Assembly (NCBI RefSeq): GCF_000160075.2
Contig: NZ_KI535340.1
Location: 1,195,449 to 1,259,448 of the forward strand
DNA: 64,000 bases
Direction of reading: 5' to 3'
From: Abiotrophia defectiva ATCC 49176
GTDB lineage: Bacteria > Bacillota > Bacilli > Lactobacillales > Aerococcaceae
The translations under genes and the position numbers were made by a program. This document shows, piece after piece, positions 1 to 7,804 of the stretch; within the stretch, counting starts at the first letter, position 1, and each line of letters begins with the position of its first letter. The notes beneath the pieces are model-generated. The model searched no databases. It was not told the origin of the DNA and saw only the letters and a program-made list of their open reading frames with translations.

Positions 1-158
1 CGTTCATGGGGTGCGGCTTGGATGAACTGGTGGCGTTCTTCTTCCATGTAGGCATTAAAGACGGTAATGGCCAGCGACTTCATGAGCGTGTTCATGTCAC
101 TGTTTAAAACTGCCTCTGTTAATTCTTCAAGTTTTAGGTTAATATTAAGGTAAGTCAT
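1..158 (-). CDS. IS256-family (mutator-type) transposase, N-terminal part only
   Basis: Only about the first 52 residues are in the window; the gene runs off the left edge. The visible N-terminus (MTYLNINLKLEELTEA, then a segment containing NTLMKSLAITVFNAYMEEER) has the pattern of the N-terminal helical region of IS256/mutator transposases, which carry a DDE catalytic domain further on. The start ATG (156-158) is preceded on the minus strand by AAAGAGGAGATT, a good ribosome site. Whether the gene is intact cannot be seen. Confidence 0.75.
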   Translation of the reverse strand, partial: MTYLNINLKLEELTEAVLNSDMNTLMKSLAITVFNAYMEEERHQFIQAAPHE

Positions 159-247
159 GGTAATCTCCTCTTTCAATGTTTTCCGACAACTACATTGTAC
201 CAGAGATTACCTGGCTTTTTCTTTTTACACAATTATAGGGACTTAAT
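1..247 (-). mobile_element. IS256-family insertion sequence, partial (one end)
   Basis: The left edge of the window carries the first 158 bases of a transposase gene on the minus strand plus about 90 bases of flanking IS sequence. The outer end at 221-247 reads, on the minus strand, AAGTCCCTATAATTGTGTAA, which closely resembles the terminal inverted repeat known for IS256-type elements. The other end lies outside the window, so completeness and target duplication cannot be judged. Confidence 0.8.
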
Positions 248-251
248 CAGG

Positions 252-397
252 AAAAGGCCCAAAACAGGGCAAAAGCTGGGAGCCAGTGGACCACTTTGTC
301 GAGTGGACCACTGGCTAGGCCGAAAACCTGTGAAAAGGCGCAAAACGGGGCAAAAGCTAAGAGCCAGTGGACCACTCCGCCGAGTGGACCACTGGCT
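252..397. repeat. Two tandem copies of a palindrome-bearing intergenic repeat
   Basis: Two units of about 65 bases (252-316 and 333-397) share about 85% identity. Each has a lead of the type AAAACNGGGCAAAAGCT followed by a near-perfect inverted repeat (AGCCAGTGGACCACT, 5-6 base loop, AGTGGACCACTGGCT; one central mismatch). The unit spacing is 81 bases. Either palindrome could act as a terminator for the minus-strand gene that ends at 408. The duplication between an IS end and a gene also suggests a REP-like interspersed repeat. Short open frames through it are probably not coding. Confidence 0.7.
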
Positions 398-407
398 CCC
401 CATCTTT

Positions 408-1094
408 TTAAAGTAAAATATCTCTAATTCTGGCATAATCCTGGACTTGATAGGTCAGGGGCAGGTCGGCCGGCGCGGCGGCTTGATGCGGGTTGTACCA
501 GAGGCTGTCGATGCCGGCCTGGTGGGCGCCCAGCATGTCGCTTTGCAGGCGGTCGCCAATCATGAGGTAGGCGCTAGTGTCGTCGGCGCCGGTCATCTTG
601 TAAATGGCCTGATAGAAGCCAGGGTCTGGCTTGCTGTGACCCAGTTCGCCGGAAATAGCCAGGTGGTCAAAGAGGTCTAGCCACTGAACCTGTGCCAGAC
701 GCTTGCGCTGGGTGTCGGAGACGCCGTTAGTAGCGGCCACCAGCTGGTAGCCAGCGCTTTTCAAGTCTAGCAAGAGGCGGTCGGCGCCGGGAAAGATTTG
801 GTTGTGGACGACTAAAAGGTCGCGGTACTGGTCATCCAGGCTGCGGCCGTCCAGGTGATCCAGATGGGGCTGGAAAAATTCCTTGAAGCGGCGATCCAGG
901 AGTTGGTCCAGAGTCAGCTGGCCCAATTCCAGCTGGTGCCAGAGTCGGTGGCTGTGGGCGTGGTAGTCGGCCAGGATCTGGTCGTTGTAGTCCAGGTCGT
1001 GGGCCTGGCAAAAGGCTTGCAGTGCCAGCGCCTGGCTAGCATCGAAATCCAGCAGGGTGTGGTCTAGGTCGAAGAGGAGGTATTTGTAATTCAT
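408..1094 (-). CDS. YjjG-like HAD-superfamily nucleotidase
   Basis: A 228-residue HAD hydrolase. Motif I is FDLDHT with the nucleophile D9 and acid D11. A helical cap follows, then motif II near ATNG, motif III around the SKPDP segment and motif IV GDRLQSD, which binds Mg2+. The order and the SGELGHSKPDP segment fit the YjjG/YfnB group, which dephosphorylates noncanonical pyrimidine nucleotides in the cytoplasm; that function is inferred from family. The start has AAGGAAAAG upstream. The gene is the last of a minus-strand run and is followed by the palindromic repeat at 252-397. Confidence 0.8.
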   Translation of the reverse strand: MNYKYLLFDLDHTLLDFDASQALALQAFCQAHDLDYNDQILADYHAHSHRLWHQLELGQLTLDQLLDRRFKEFFQPHLDHLDGRSLDDQYRDLLVVHNQIFPGADRLLLDLKSAGYQLVAATNGVSDTQRKRLAQVQWLDLFDHLAISGELGHSKPDPGFYQAIYKMTGADDTSAYLMIGDRLQSDMLGAHQAGIDSLWYNPHQAAAPADLPLTYQVQDYARIRDILL

Positions 1095-1110
1095 TTTATT
1101 CTTTTCCTTT

Positions 1111-1917
1111 TCAAGGGGTAGGAGGGAATGTGGATTGAATCTCGCTTTCAGAATAGCCTAATACGACTCTGAGAAAAACAACTGGAATACCGGTTGCATC
1201 TGGTTTGAAAATTCTGTTGAAGTCAAACTTCAAATTGAGCTGACGAGCTAATAGTAGTCTGAAATAATCCTTAGATGGCTTCGCAGACCGGTTCTTAAAA
1301 ATACGGTTTATATAAAAGTCTTTCTCCTCATAATATTCTTTTTTAGCGGGATTCATTACATCTTTTTCTTTTTTAGGGGAATTCATTACATCTTTCTTCG
1401 TTTGAAAATCCGCATTTTTGTACTCCTCTTTTCCATTTAATTCTCTCGATATTAAAGTCAGGTTACATATGGAATTGCAGGTGATTTGTGTAATTAGCTT
1501 ATTGTTATAAGTGCCCTTTTTGGGACAGGTATTTGTTTTTTTAGGAACTTTAATGATTTCATCGAAGCAATTGGTACCTTTGGATGGAAAGATATGTTCA
1601 ACTTCCCAAATCCTGTTAAAGTTCCCATTTTTTAGTACTACTTTCTTGTTAAAGGTTATTGATCTACTTTGGGGCCGGAATGCCCTTTCGATACTAATTA
1701 AGGCAAACCTAGCAAACCGCCGATTTATTCCTTTTGTGTAAAGATCTCGGTTTGCAATCTTCTTTTTGTACTTATTTAGTTGCTTAATCACATCATGAAT
1801 CGAATTAAAACTTTTAGTATCTTGTTTCCTTCGGCCGTATACGATAAAGTCATCCCAAATTTCGTCCCCAAATATTTGTGTAAACTTAGTTTTAAAGTCG
1901 TCTACAGATATCACCAT
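1111..1917 (-). CDS. DUF1524/HNH-like putative nuclease, stand-alone
   Basis: 268 residues. The centre carries EVEHIFPSKGT (H108, P111) and, 40 residues later, CNLTLISRELN followed by a Phe/Lys-rich stretch. This is the arrangement of the DUF1524 His-Me-finger nuclease domain found in GmrSD-type modification-dependent restriction proteins and their relatives. No N-terminal DUF262 NTPase domain is present and no partner gene is adjacent. The gene is distinctly AT-rich compared with its neighbours, which suggests recent acquisition. An 11-residue segment is duplicated (DVMNSPKKE / DVMNPAKKE, residues 174-194). The start is preceded by AAAGGAG. Nuclease activity is inferred from motif only. Confidence 0.55.
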   Translation of the reverse strand: MVISVDDFKTKFTQIFGDEIWDDFIVYGRRKQDTKSFNSIHDVIKQLNKYKKKIANRDLYTKGINRRFARFALISIERAFRPQSRSITFNKKVVLKNGNFNRIWEVEHIFPSKGTNCFDEIIKVPKKTNTCPKKGTYNNKLITQITCNSICNLTLISRELNGKEEYKNADFQTKKDVMNSPKKEKDVMNPAKKEYYEEKDFYINRIFKNRSAKPSKDYFRLLLARQLNLKFDFNRIFKPDATGIPVVFLRVVLGYSESEIQSTFPPTP

Positions 1918-1947
1918 GGCTAGTAACTCCTTTCAGTTTATGTAGCC

Positions 1948-2433
1948 TCACTTCTCCCCCAACAATCGCTCAATATCTCGGGCGATGCGCTCAGGCTTGG
2001 TGGTGGCAAAGTAGCGTTTGACTACTTGGCCCTGGCGGTTAATCAGGAACTTGGCGAAGTTCCACTCGATGCGCCGGCCCATGCGACCGCGTTTTTGGGA
2101 CTTGAGCCAGGTGTAGAGTGGGTCGGCTTGGTCGCCGTTAACTTCGATCTTGGCAAAGCGAGGGAAAGTGGTCTGGTAGTTGAGGCTACAGAAGTCATTG
2201 ATTTCCTGGGCCGTGCCAGGGGTTTGGCCCTTGAATTGGTTGCAGGGAAAGTCCAAGACGGCGAAGCCTTGGTCGCGATAGCGGTCGTAGAGGGCTTGCA
2301 GGCCTTGGTATTGGGGCGTGAAGCCGCAACCGGTGGCGGTGTTGACAATTAAGAGCACCTGGCCGCGGTAGGCTTCCAGGGAAAAGGGCTGGCCGTCTTG
2401 GGCCATAACGCTGAAGTCCGTTACTTGTGTCAT
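1948..2433 (-). CDS. Glutathione peroxidase family thiol peroxidase
   Basis: 161 residues, full length for the bacterial GPx family. The catalytic tetrad is visible: C36 in NTATGCGFT (cysteine, not selenocysteine), Q70 in CNQFKGQ, and W124-N125 in EWNFAKF. Such enzymes reduce hydroperoxides in the cytoplasm; many bacterial members actually use thioredoxin. AAGGAG precedes the ATG. The neighbours are unrelated, so this may be its own transcription unit within the minus-strand run. Confidence 0.9.
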   Translation of the reverse strand: MTQVTDFSVMAQDGQPFSLEAYRGQVLLIVNTATGCGFTPQYQGLQALYDRYRDQGFAVLDFPCNQFKGQTPGTAQEINDFCSLNYQTTFPRFAKIEVNGDQADPLYTWLKSQKRGRMGRRIEWNFAKFLINRQGQVVKRYFATTKPERIARDIERLLGEK

Positions 2434-2506
2434 GGGTGAGCTCCTTAAGTTGGTGGTTTGTTTTCATGGGTGGGGTTTCGGGTAGGCCTGTCGTTTCAGG
2501 GCAAGT

Positions 2507-4045
2507 CTAGTCTTTGGCTTGCTCTCCATCCCCCTCCAAAGGCGCCAGGCCCCGTTTGTCTGGACCCAAATCCAGCAGGGGAGCGATGTCGTGGACATAT
2601 TCCAGCACGCCCATGTATTGGTCCTGGTCATCGAAGACGCCGATATAGGTCACATAGGCGAAGCGGCCGTCCGAGCGGTGGAACCACATGGATTCGCTGG
2701 CCCGGCGCTTGTGCTTGAGGTCGTCAATCAGGGTCATGACCATGTCCAGGCTGCGGGGCGGGTGGCACATTTTGACGTGGCGACCGATAGCGCTAGGCAC
2801 TCGGGGAAAGAGTTTGTTCTCGATAGCCATGGAAGTGTTGAAGTATTTGAAGAGATCGTTCTTGTCGATAAAGGTAATCTCAAAGGGCAGGTGATTGAGG
2901 ATGAGGTTGGCTTCCTTAAGGCTGAGATAGCCGCCGCCAAAGGGTAGGTCGGCCTCGGGGTTGGGCGCCGGGCTAGTAGCTGAGTCAGCGGCTGAGTTGT
3001 CGGCTGGCTTAGCAGTTGGGCCAGCGGTCGAGGTAGAGGATGGATCACTGACTGAGCCAGCGCCTAAGTTGACGGCCGGTTCAGCCGCCGGGCCACTAGC
3101 CTGGTTGCTGCCTTGGCCGGCGCCTGCCCAAGAGTCGGCGCCTGGCAGTGGCTGCGTTTGGGCGGGCTGCCCAGCTTGGCCGGGAGCCTGAGCCTCACGT
3201 CCAGCTCCAGCCACATCCCCATTTTCCCCTTGCTCCCCAAACTTCACCCGGCTTGGTACCCACTCCTTGTCGGGCTGGATAATGGTATAGCCGAACTCGG
3301 GGCTGTCCTTGGCGATGGCCAGCCAGTCGTCCTCGCTGAAGAGGGACAGCAGCAAGGGGATCAGGATGGCTTCTTCCTTGAAGATCATGTCCTTGAATTC
3401 TTGGACGAAGGCCTGGTAAGTGGCCAGAACCTGGGCCACGGAGGCGCCTTCAGTCTGGTCAACTAACCCTTTCAATGCCTCCTTAGCCAGGCCAAATAAA
3501 TCCCGAATCTGGTCGTCCACGCCCCACATAACCTTAGGCGGCGCGTCGTGGCCGTAGGACTCCATGATGGGGAAGAAGAGTTCTTCCTTGCGGCGGTAGT
3601 GGCGTTGGAATTGGTCTAGCAGCTGGTACTGGCGGGTCAGGCCACGAAGGAGACCAGGATCTAAGTCCTGGCCCTGGCTTTCCGCAGACTCCAGGGCATC
3701 CAGCAGGCGTTGAATCCGGTGGAGACCCGCTTGTAGGGCGAGGTTTTCTTGCTTGAAAATCCAGACGGGATGGCCTTCCTGTTGGCTGTCGGGCACTTCT
3801 TTGCCCTGGACGCCGGCGGCCATGACCTTGGCGTGGACGGTACAGAGCTTCATCACGTCTTCGAAGCCCACGCCGTGGTCGCCATTCATGAGTTCGTGTT
3901 CCATGAGGGAGACTTCAATAGGCGATACATCGCTAAAATGGGCCTGGAAGTCGGCCTCCACACTGTCGGAGCTGGCCCCATGGTGGAGGCGGAGTAGGAT
4001 GTCCTTGAGGACTTGAATGCGTTGGTCGCGACTGCTATTGGTCAT
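2507..4045 (-). CDS. DUF438 / hemerythrin / PAS domain protein
   Basis: From the ATG at 4045 the protein has 512 residues; AAAGGAG lies 9 bases upstream of it, and a longer reading from 4117 would run deep into the preceding gene. The order is an N-terminal DUF438 domain, a hemerythrin-like HHE helical region (histidines in LHRIQRLL and FQRHYRRKEELFFPIMESYGHDAP), a low-complexity Ala/Pro/Gly/Ser linker of about 100 residues, and a C-terminal PAS-like domain (ITFIDKNDLFKYFN to YVHDIAPLLD). Members may sense or handle metal, oxygen or NO, but the exact role is unknown. The gene overlaps the DUF1858 gene upstream by 11 bases, so the two are probably translated together. The long linker is unusual. 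Confidence 0.8.
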   Translation of the reverse strand: MTNSSRDQRIQVLKDILLRLHHGASSDSVEADFQAHFSDVSPIEVSLMEHELMNGDHGVGFEDVMKLCTVHAKVMAAGVQGKEVPDSQQEGHPVWIFKQENLALQAGLHRIQRLLDALESAESQGQDLDPGLLRGLTRQYQLLDQFQRHYRRKEELFFPIMESYGHDAPPKVMWGVDDQIRDLFGLAKEALKGLVDQTEGASVAQVLATYQAFVQEFKDMIFKEEAILIPLLLSLFSEDDWLAIAKDSPEFGYTIIQPDKEWVPSRVKFGEQGENGDVAGAGREAQAPGQAGQPAQTQPLPGADSWAGAGQGSNQASGPAAEPAVNLGAGSVSDPSSTSTAGPTAKPADNSAADSATSPAPNPEADLPFGGGYLSLKEANLILNHLPFEITFIDKNDLFKYFNTSMAIENKLFPRVPSAIGRHVKMCHPPRSLDMVMTLIDDLKHKRRASESMWFHRSDGRFAYVTYIGVFDDQDQYMGVLEYVHDIAPLLDLGPDKRGLAPLEGDGEQAKD

Positions 4046-4280
4046 GATCATCCACTCCTTTGACCAGGTAGCCATTGTGGTGGAGCTCCTGAATGAGGAC
4101 CTGGAGATCCAGGCCAATCAGGCTGGCGCCCCGTTCCAGGCTGGTCACCGCGCCCACGGTCTTGAGCATGACGGGATTGCCTAGGGGCTTGAAGCCCAGG
4201 TCAATGAGAAGTTCTTTGACTTCGGGATGGGCCTTGAGGGTCGTGGCGACCGGCAGGCTGAGGTCGATCCAATTATCCAT
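4035..4280 (-). CDS. DUF1858 domain protein
   Basis: 81 residues from the ATG at 4280, chosen because AAAGGAG sits 8 bases upstream. The sequence WIDLSLPVATTLKAHPEVKELLIDLGFKPLGNP is typical of DUF1858, a small helical domain often found beside or fused to DUF438 and hybrid-cluster-protein-related genes. Here it overlaps the DUF438 gene (stop at 4035, start at 4045) and also overlaps the end of the ThrE-type gene upstream by 8 bases. The biochemical function is not known. Confidence 0.75.
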   Translation of the reverse strand: MDNWIDLSLPVATTLKAHPEVKELLIDLGFKPLGNPVMLKTVGAVTSLERGASLIGLDLQVLIQELHHNGYLVKGVDDHDQ

Positions 4281-4755
4281 GAGACTGCTCCTTTCGCTTG
4301 GCATTGGCTTGGTTGCGCAGATGGTGGTAGATTTCCAGGCAGGAATCCACCAGGAAAATAGACAGGGCAATGGCCCCAGCAATCAGGGCGGATTGCAGTA
4401 GGTAGTGGCTGGCTTGGGCCGGATTGTCGTTGATATAGTAAAAGGCCGTCCGGTAGACGCCAATCCCCGGTACTAAGGGGAAGAAGCCGGGAATGTAGAA
4501 CATGGTGACTGGCGCCCGGAAGTTGCGGGCGAAGAGTTGGGACAGAATGGCAATGCCGATGCCAGCAACCAGAGTGGCGACGGCCGGTCCGTGGCCGGGC
4601 ATGACTAAGAGGTAGATCAGATAGCCCAGGGCACCCACCCAACCGCATTTGAAGAGGAGGGAGCGGGGGATTTCCACCATGATGGCAGCCGTAATGGTGG
4701 CCACATAGGCCCCGGCTGTTTGGAAGCATAAGGAAAAGAGGGACATCCAGGTCAT
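4273..4755 (-). CDS. Threonine/serine exporter family, small membrane subunit (ThrE C-terminal type)
   Basis: 160 residues with four or five hydrophobic segments and the family signature FYIPGFFPLVPGIGVYR. It matches the ThrE_2/DUF3815 half of the ThrE exporter, which in actinobacteria is fused to the DUF1212 half. The ATG at 4755 overlaps the stop of the larger subunit by 4 bases (ATGA), so the two are translationally coupled and likely form one transporter. Export of Thr/Ser is inferred from family and fits the divergent serine dehydratase operon. Confidence 0.85.
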   Translation of the reverse strand: MTWMSLFSLCFQTAGAYVATITAAIMVEIPRSLLFKCGWVGALGYLIYLLVMPGHGPAVATLVAGIGIAILSQLFARNFRAPVTMFYIPGFFPLVPGIGVYRTAFYYINDNPAQASHYLLQSALIAGAIALSIFLVDSCLEIYHHLRNQANAKRKEQSHG

Positions 4756-5522
4756 AGGCTCAACACTCCATTCGATACAAAGAGTCCTAGGGCGACACCC
4801 AGCCCTAAGCTAACGGCGATGACCAAGGCTTCCGCAATCTTGGCCAGGCCGGAGACGTAGTCGCCCTTGAGGGTGTCCCGAATCCCGTTGGTGAAGGCCG
4901 TGCCGGGGAAGAGGGGCATGAGGGCGGAAATAATGATAATGTCCAGATTATGGGGCTGGGGCACACCCAGCAAGACGAAGGGCATAATGGACCCCAGGAA
5001 GAAAGTAGAGACCGTCCCGGTCATGAGGGCATTCATGGCTAGCTTGCCTTGTAGCCAGTAACCAAAAATAACCAGTAGGGCGGCCAGGCCCGACACAGCA
5101 ATATCCCAGATGGAGCCACCTAGGAGAACAGCGAAGGAAACCACCAGGAAGAAGACGGCCAGGTCGAAGTGGAAGAGGGTGTACTCGGAGACGTCCACCT
5201 TTTCTAGGCGAACCCGGGCCTCTTCTAGGCTAATCTCTCCCTTGGTCAGCTGGCGGGAAATATTGTTAACGTGGTGAATCTTACGCAGGTGGGTGCCGCG
5301 GTGCTTGATGCGGCGGACGATGGTAATGGGCTCGATGCTGGGGTCGTCTAAGGTGACGAAGAGGCCGGTGGTATTGGCGAAGACTTCAGTGGTCTGGCAT
5401 TGGCTGGTCTTGAGGATGCGCTCGACCGTGTCTTCAATCCGATAACTCTCGGCCTGACTTTCCAGCATGATGCGGCCGGCCAGGACGGCAACTTCGGCAA
5501 TTTTCTTATATTCTTGTTTCAC
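4752..5522 (-). CDS. Threonine/serine exporter family, large subunit (DUF1212)
   Basis: 256 residues. The N-terminal cytosolic part has the DUF1212 pattern (AGRIMLESQAESYRIEDTV, FANTTGLFVT, VRRIKHRGTHL), followed by about five membrane segments from residue 120 with PLFPGTAFTNGIRDTLKGDY. The start is a GTG at 5522 with AAAGGGAG 7 bases upstream. It is the first gene of the minus-strand ThrE-DUF1858-DUF438 run and lies back to back with sdaAB. Confidence 0.85.
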   Translation of the reverse strand: MKQEYKKIAEVAVLAGRIMLESQAESYRIEDTVERILKTSQCQTTEVFANTTGLFVTLDDPSIEPITIVRRIKHRGTHLRKIHHVNNISRQLTKGEISLEEARVRLEKVDVSEYTLFHFDLAVFFLVVSFAVLLGGSIWDIAVSGLAALLVIFGYWLQGKLAMNALMTGTVSTFFLGSIMPFVLLGVPQPHNLDIIIISALMPLFPGTAFTNGIRDTLKGDYVSGLAKIAEALVIAVSLGLGVALGLFVSNGVLSL

Positions 5523-5727
5523 GCGTGGTCTCCCTTTCTTGACATGTCTATACCCTATTGATTATACACCAATGTGCCCAGTCCGGCTAGTTGCTGGGGG
5601 CCAGTTTTTTGGCGCCAGATTTTCTTAAAAAAAGCCAGAAAAATTGAGTGCTTTTGCTAGAAAAATAGGGGCCTGAGGGTGTATAATAAGGAGATGACAA
5701 AGCCATATGGAGAGGAGCGGTGCTAGC

Positions 5728-6420
5728 ATGAGCCAGGAAGCCAAGATTCAAGCCAAAAATACCAGCTATTCTAGCTGTTTTGACGTGATTGGACCTGTCA
5801 TGGTAGGACCGTCTTCTTCACATACGGCTGGCGCCATTAATATCGGGGCAGCGGCCCAGAAGATTTACCGTGACCGCCCAACCGAGATTATCGTCCGCTA
5901 CTACGAGTCCTTTGCGGAGACGCATCTGGGACACGGAACGGATTTTGCGACCATCGCTGGCGTTTTGGGCTTTTCTTACGACGACCATCGGGTTCCCAAC
6001 TCAGTGGACATCGCCCGTAACCAGGGGATGAAGGTGCAATTTATCGAGATGGAGGGGCCAAGTCCTTATAACCATCCCAATACGGCTGACATTACCTTAA
6101 TCAACGACCACAAGACTTCTCGCCTAGTCGGGGTTTCGGTGGGCGGCGGTAAGGTGGAGTTACGCCTGATTGAGCTGGGGGGCTTCTTGATTGAGCCGAC
6201 AGGCTATTTGCCGGCCTTGCTCCTAATCAGTGACCGGCCGGAGACGGAGGCTAGCTTCTTGGCGCGCTTTGCGGCCGAAGGCATTGTGGTCACTCAGACC
6301 TTGAGCCAGGCAGTCCAAGGACGTTACCTGTCTTATTTCGAGATCCAGCACCACTTTCCACAGAGTCTCTACTATGCCATGGAAGAAATGGACCATGTGG
6401 AGTCTTTAATTCTACTCTAG
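5728..6420 (+). CDS. sdaAB: L-serine dehydratase, beta subunit
   Basis: 230 residues from the ATG at 5728 (AGGAG about 10 bases upstream; an in-frame ATG at 5707 is less well placed). The sequence FDVIGPVMVGPSSSHTAG is the phosphate/serine-binding signature of the beta chain, and a C-terminal ACT-like region follows (GGGKVELRLIELGGF). With the alpha chain it forms the [4Fe-4S] enzyme converting L-serine to pyruvate and ammonia. A TATAAT at 5682-5687 is a plausible -10 element, but no clear -35 is visible. Confidence 0.95.
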   Translation: MSQEAKIQAKNTSYSSCFDVIGPVMVGPSSSHTAGAINIGAAAQKIYRDRPTEIIVRYYESFAETHLGHGTDFATIAGVLGFSYDDHRVPNSVDIARNQGMKVQFIEMEGPSPYNHPNTADITLINDHKTSRLVGVSVGGGKVELRLIELGGFLIEPTGYLPALLLISDRPETEASFLARFAAEGIVVTQTLSQAVQGRYLSYFEIQHHFPQSLYYAMEEMDHVESLILL

Positions 6421-6455
6421 TTGTGTCGACAGCTATCAATTGTTGAGGTAAAGAA

Positions 6456-7346
6456 ATGGGAATTTTTGAATCGATTGAAGCTATTGTGGACTACGCCCAA
6501 GAGACGGGCCTGTCCCTGGCTGAGATTATGATTGAACAGGAGATGCGGATTAACCGGACTAGCCGGGAAGCCGTCCTCCATAAGATGTCGGATGCCCTCT
6601 TAGCTATGGAAAATGCCTACCAGCGAGGGATTACCGGAGAAGGCGTCTTCTCACCAACCGGTTTAACGGGCGGCAATGCCGTCAAGATGCGCAAGTACCG
6701 CCAAGCAGGCAAAACCCTCTCAGGGCAAATGACCCTGGTGGGGGTGGAAGCGGCCTTGGCTACCAACGAGGTCAATGCCGCCATGGGTGTGGTCTGTGCC
6801 ACCCCCACCGCAGGTGCCAGCGGGACCTTGCCGGGAGTGCTCTTTGCCATCCATGAACAGTACCATCTGTCCAAGGAAGACAAGCTTAACTTCCTCTTTG
6901 TGGCAGCCCTCTTCGGCATGGTAACGGCCAACAATGCCTTTATTTCAGGGGCGGCGGGTGGCTGTCAGGCTGAAGTCGGTTCGGCTTCCGCTATGGCGGC
7001 GGCCGCGGCTGTGGCCATTATGGGCGGCAGCCCGGCCCAGTCAGCCCATGCCTTTGCTATGGCTTTAGGCAACCTGCTGGGTCTGGTTTGTGACCCGGTG
7101 GCCGGTTTGGTGGAAGTGCCTTGCGTTAAGCGAAACACGGTCGGTTCAACCAACGCCTTGATTTGTGCTGATATGGCCCTGGCCGGAATTGAAAATCAAA
7201 TTCCAGCCGATGAGGTTATTGAAGCCATGTACAAGGTGGGTCGCAATATGCCGCGCGAACTTCGTGAGACAGGGTTAGGGGGATTAGCCGATACCCCGAC
7301 CGGGAATCGAATTAAGATGCGGATCTTTGGGCGTGAAGTCACCTAG
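6456..7346 (+). CDS. sdaAA: L-serine dehydratase, alpha (catalytic iron-sulfur) subunit
   Basis: 296 residues, normal length. Family landmarks are SPTGLTGGNAVKMRKY, TPTAGASGTLPG, CDPVAGLVEVPCVKRN and a Cys in ALICADMALAG; these cysteines bind the [4Fe-4S] cluster. It lies 35 bases after sdaAB, clearly in the same operon. TTGAGGT precedes the ATG. Together with the divergent exporter it forms a serine-handling locus. Confidence 0.95.
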   Translation: MGIFESIEAIVDYAQETGLSLAEIMIEQEMRINRTSREAVLHKMSDALLAMENAYQRGITGEGVFSPTGLTGGNAVKMRKYRQAGKTLSGQMTLVGVEAALATNEVNAAMGVVCATPTAGASGTLPGVLFAIHEQYHLSKEDKLNFLFVAALFGMVTANNAFISGAAGGCQAEVGSASAMAAAAAVAIMGGSPAQSAHAFAMALGNLLGLVCDPVAGLVEVPCVKRNTVGSTNALICADMALAGIENQIPADEVIEAMYKVGRNMPRELRETGLGGLADTPTGNRIKMRIFGREVT

Positions 7347-7484
7347 GTTATGAGCCTATGGCTGTCCCCTCTAGTAACCTATAGCCCTCTGGGGCAATGT
7401 AAGACCATTTAGCAAGACCATTTGCAAGACCCATCGTCACTCGCTGACTGTATGGCATTCTAAGAATAGGTGAGGGATAAACTC

Positions 7485-7748
7485 ATGAATAATCAAGAAA
7501 CTGTTTTAACATTTGCACAAGGTAGCTTAATTGCTAAGAACGAGCTGGTCTTTGAACTAAGCCTGGCTGATCAAGCTAGCTACTTCATCTACTGTGAGTC
7601 CGCTGAGGCGGCAGAACGCTTTGCCTTTCAAGCTAAACAATTAGTGGAGACCTTGGCGCCAAGCGGCGACCAGGCTGCTAGCTTGTTGGTGTCTTTCGTC
7701 AAGGAAAATCCAGCTGGCTTGGCCTATCGCTACACGGTGGGCCAATAG
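7485..7748 (+). CDS. Small hypothetical protein
   Basis: 87 residues from the ATG at 7485, preceded by AGGTGAGGG; an upstream GTG at 7470 is less likely. It is soluble, with a mixed alpha/beta look (LSLADQASYFIYCESAEAAERFAFQAKQLVETL), and has no motif I recognise. It lies 56 bases before recX and may be cotranscribed with it. The leading 138 bases (7347-7484) hold no other gene I can see. Confidence 0.55.
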   Translation: MNNQETVLTFAQGSLIAKNELVFELSLADQASYFIYCESAEAAERFAFQAKQLVETLAPSGDQAASLLVSFVKENPAGLAYRYTVGQ

Positions 7749-7804
7749 TCAGGCGACTTTAGCCAACCTCAGCCAATACCAGCAACTTGACCAGGAGGTG
7801 CCCC

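Noticed and set aside
195-436. Two short open frames on opposite strands through the palindromic repeats
   Set aside because: They consist of the repeat units themselves, have no ribosome site and no conserved features.
2519-3191. Plus-strand open frames opposite the DUF438 gene
   Set aside because: They arise from the low-complexity GC-rich linker; the minus-strand frame has domains and a good start.
5641-5690. A complete sigma-A promoter for sdaAB
   Set aside because: TATAAT at 5682-5687 is good, but no acceptable -35 at 16-18 bases could be found, so only the -10 is mentioned.
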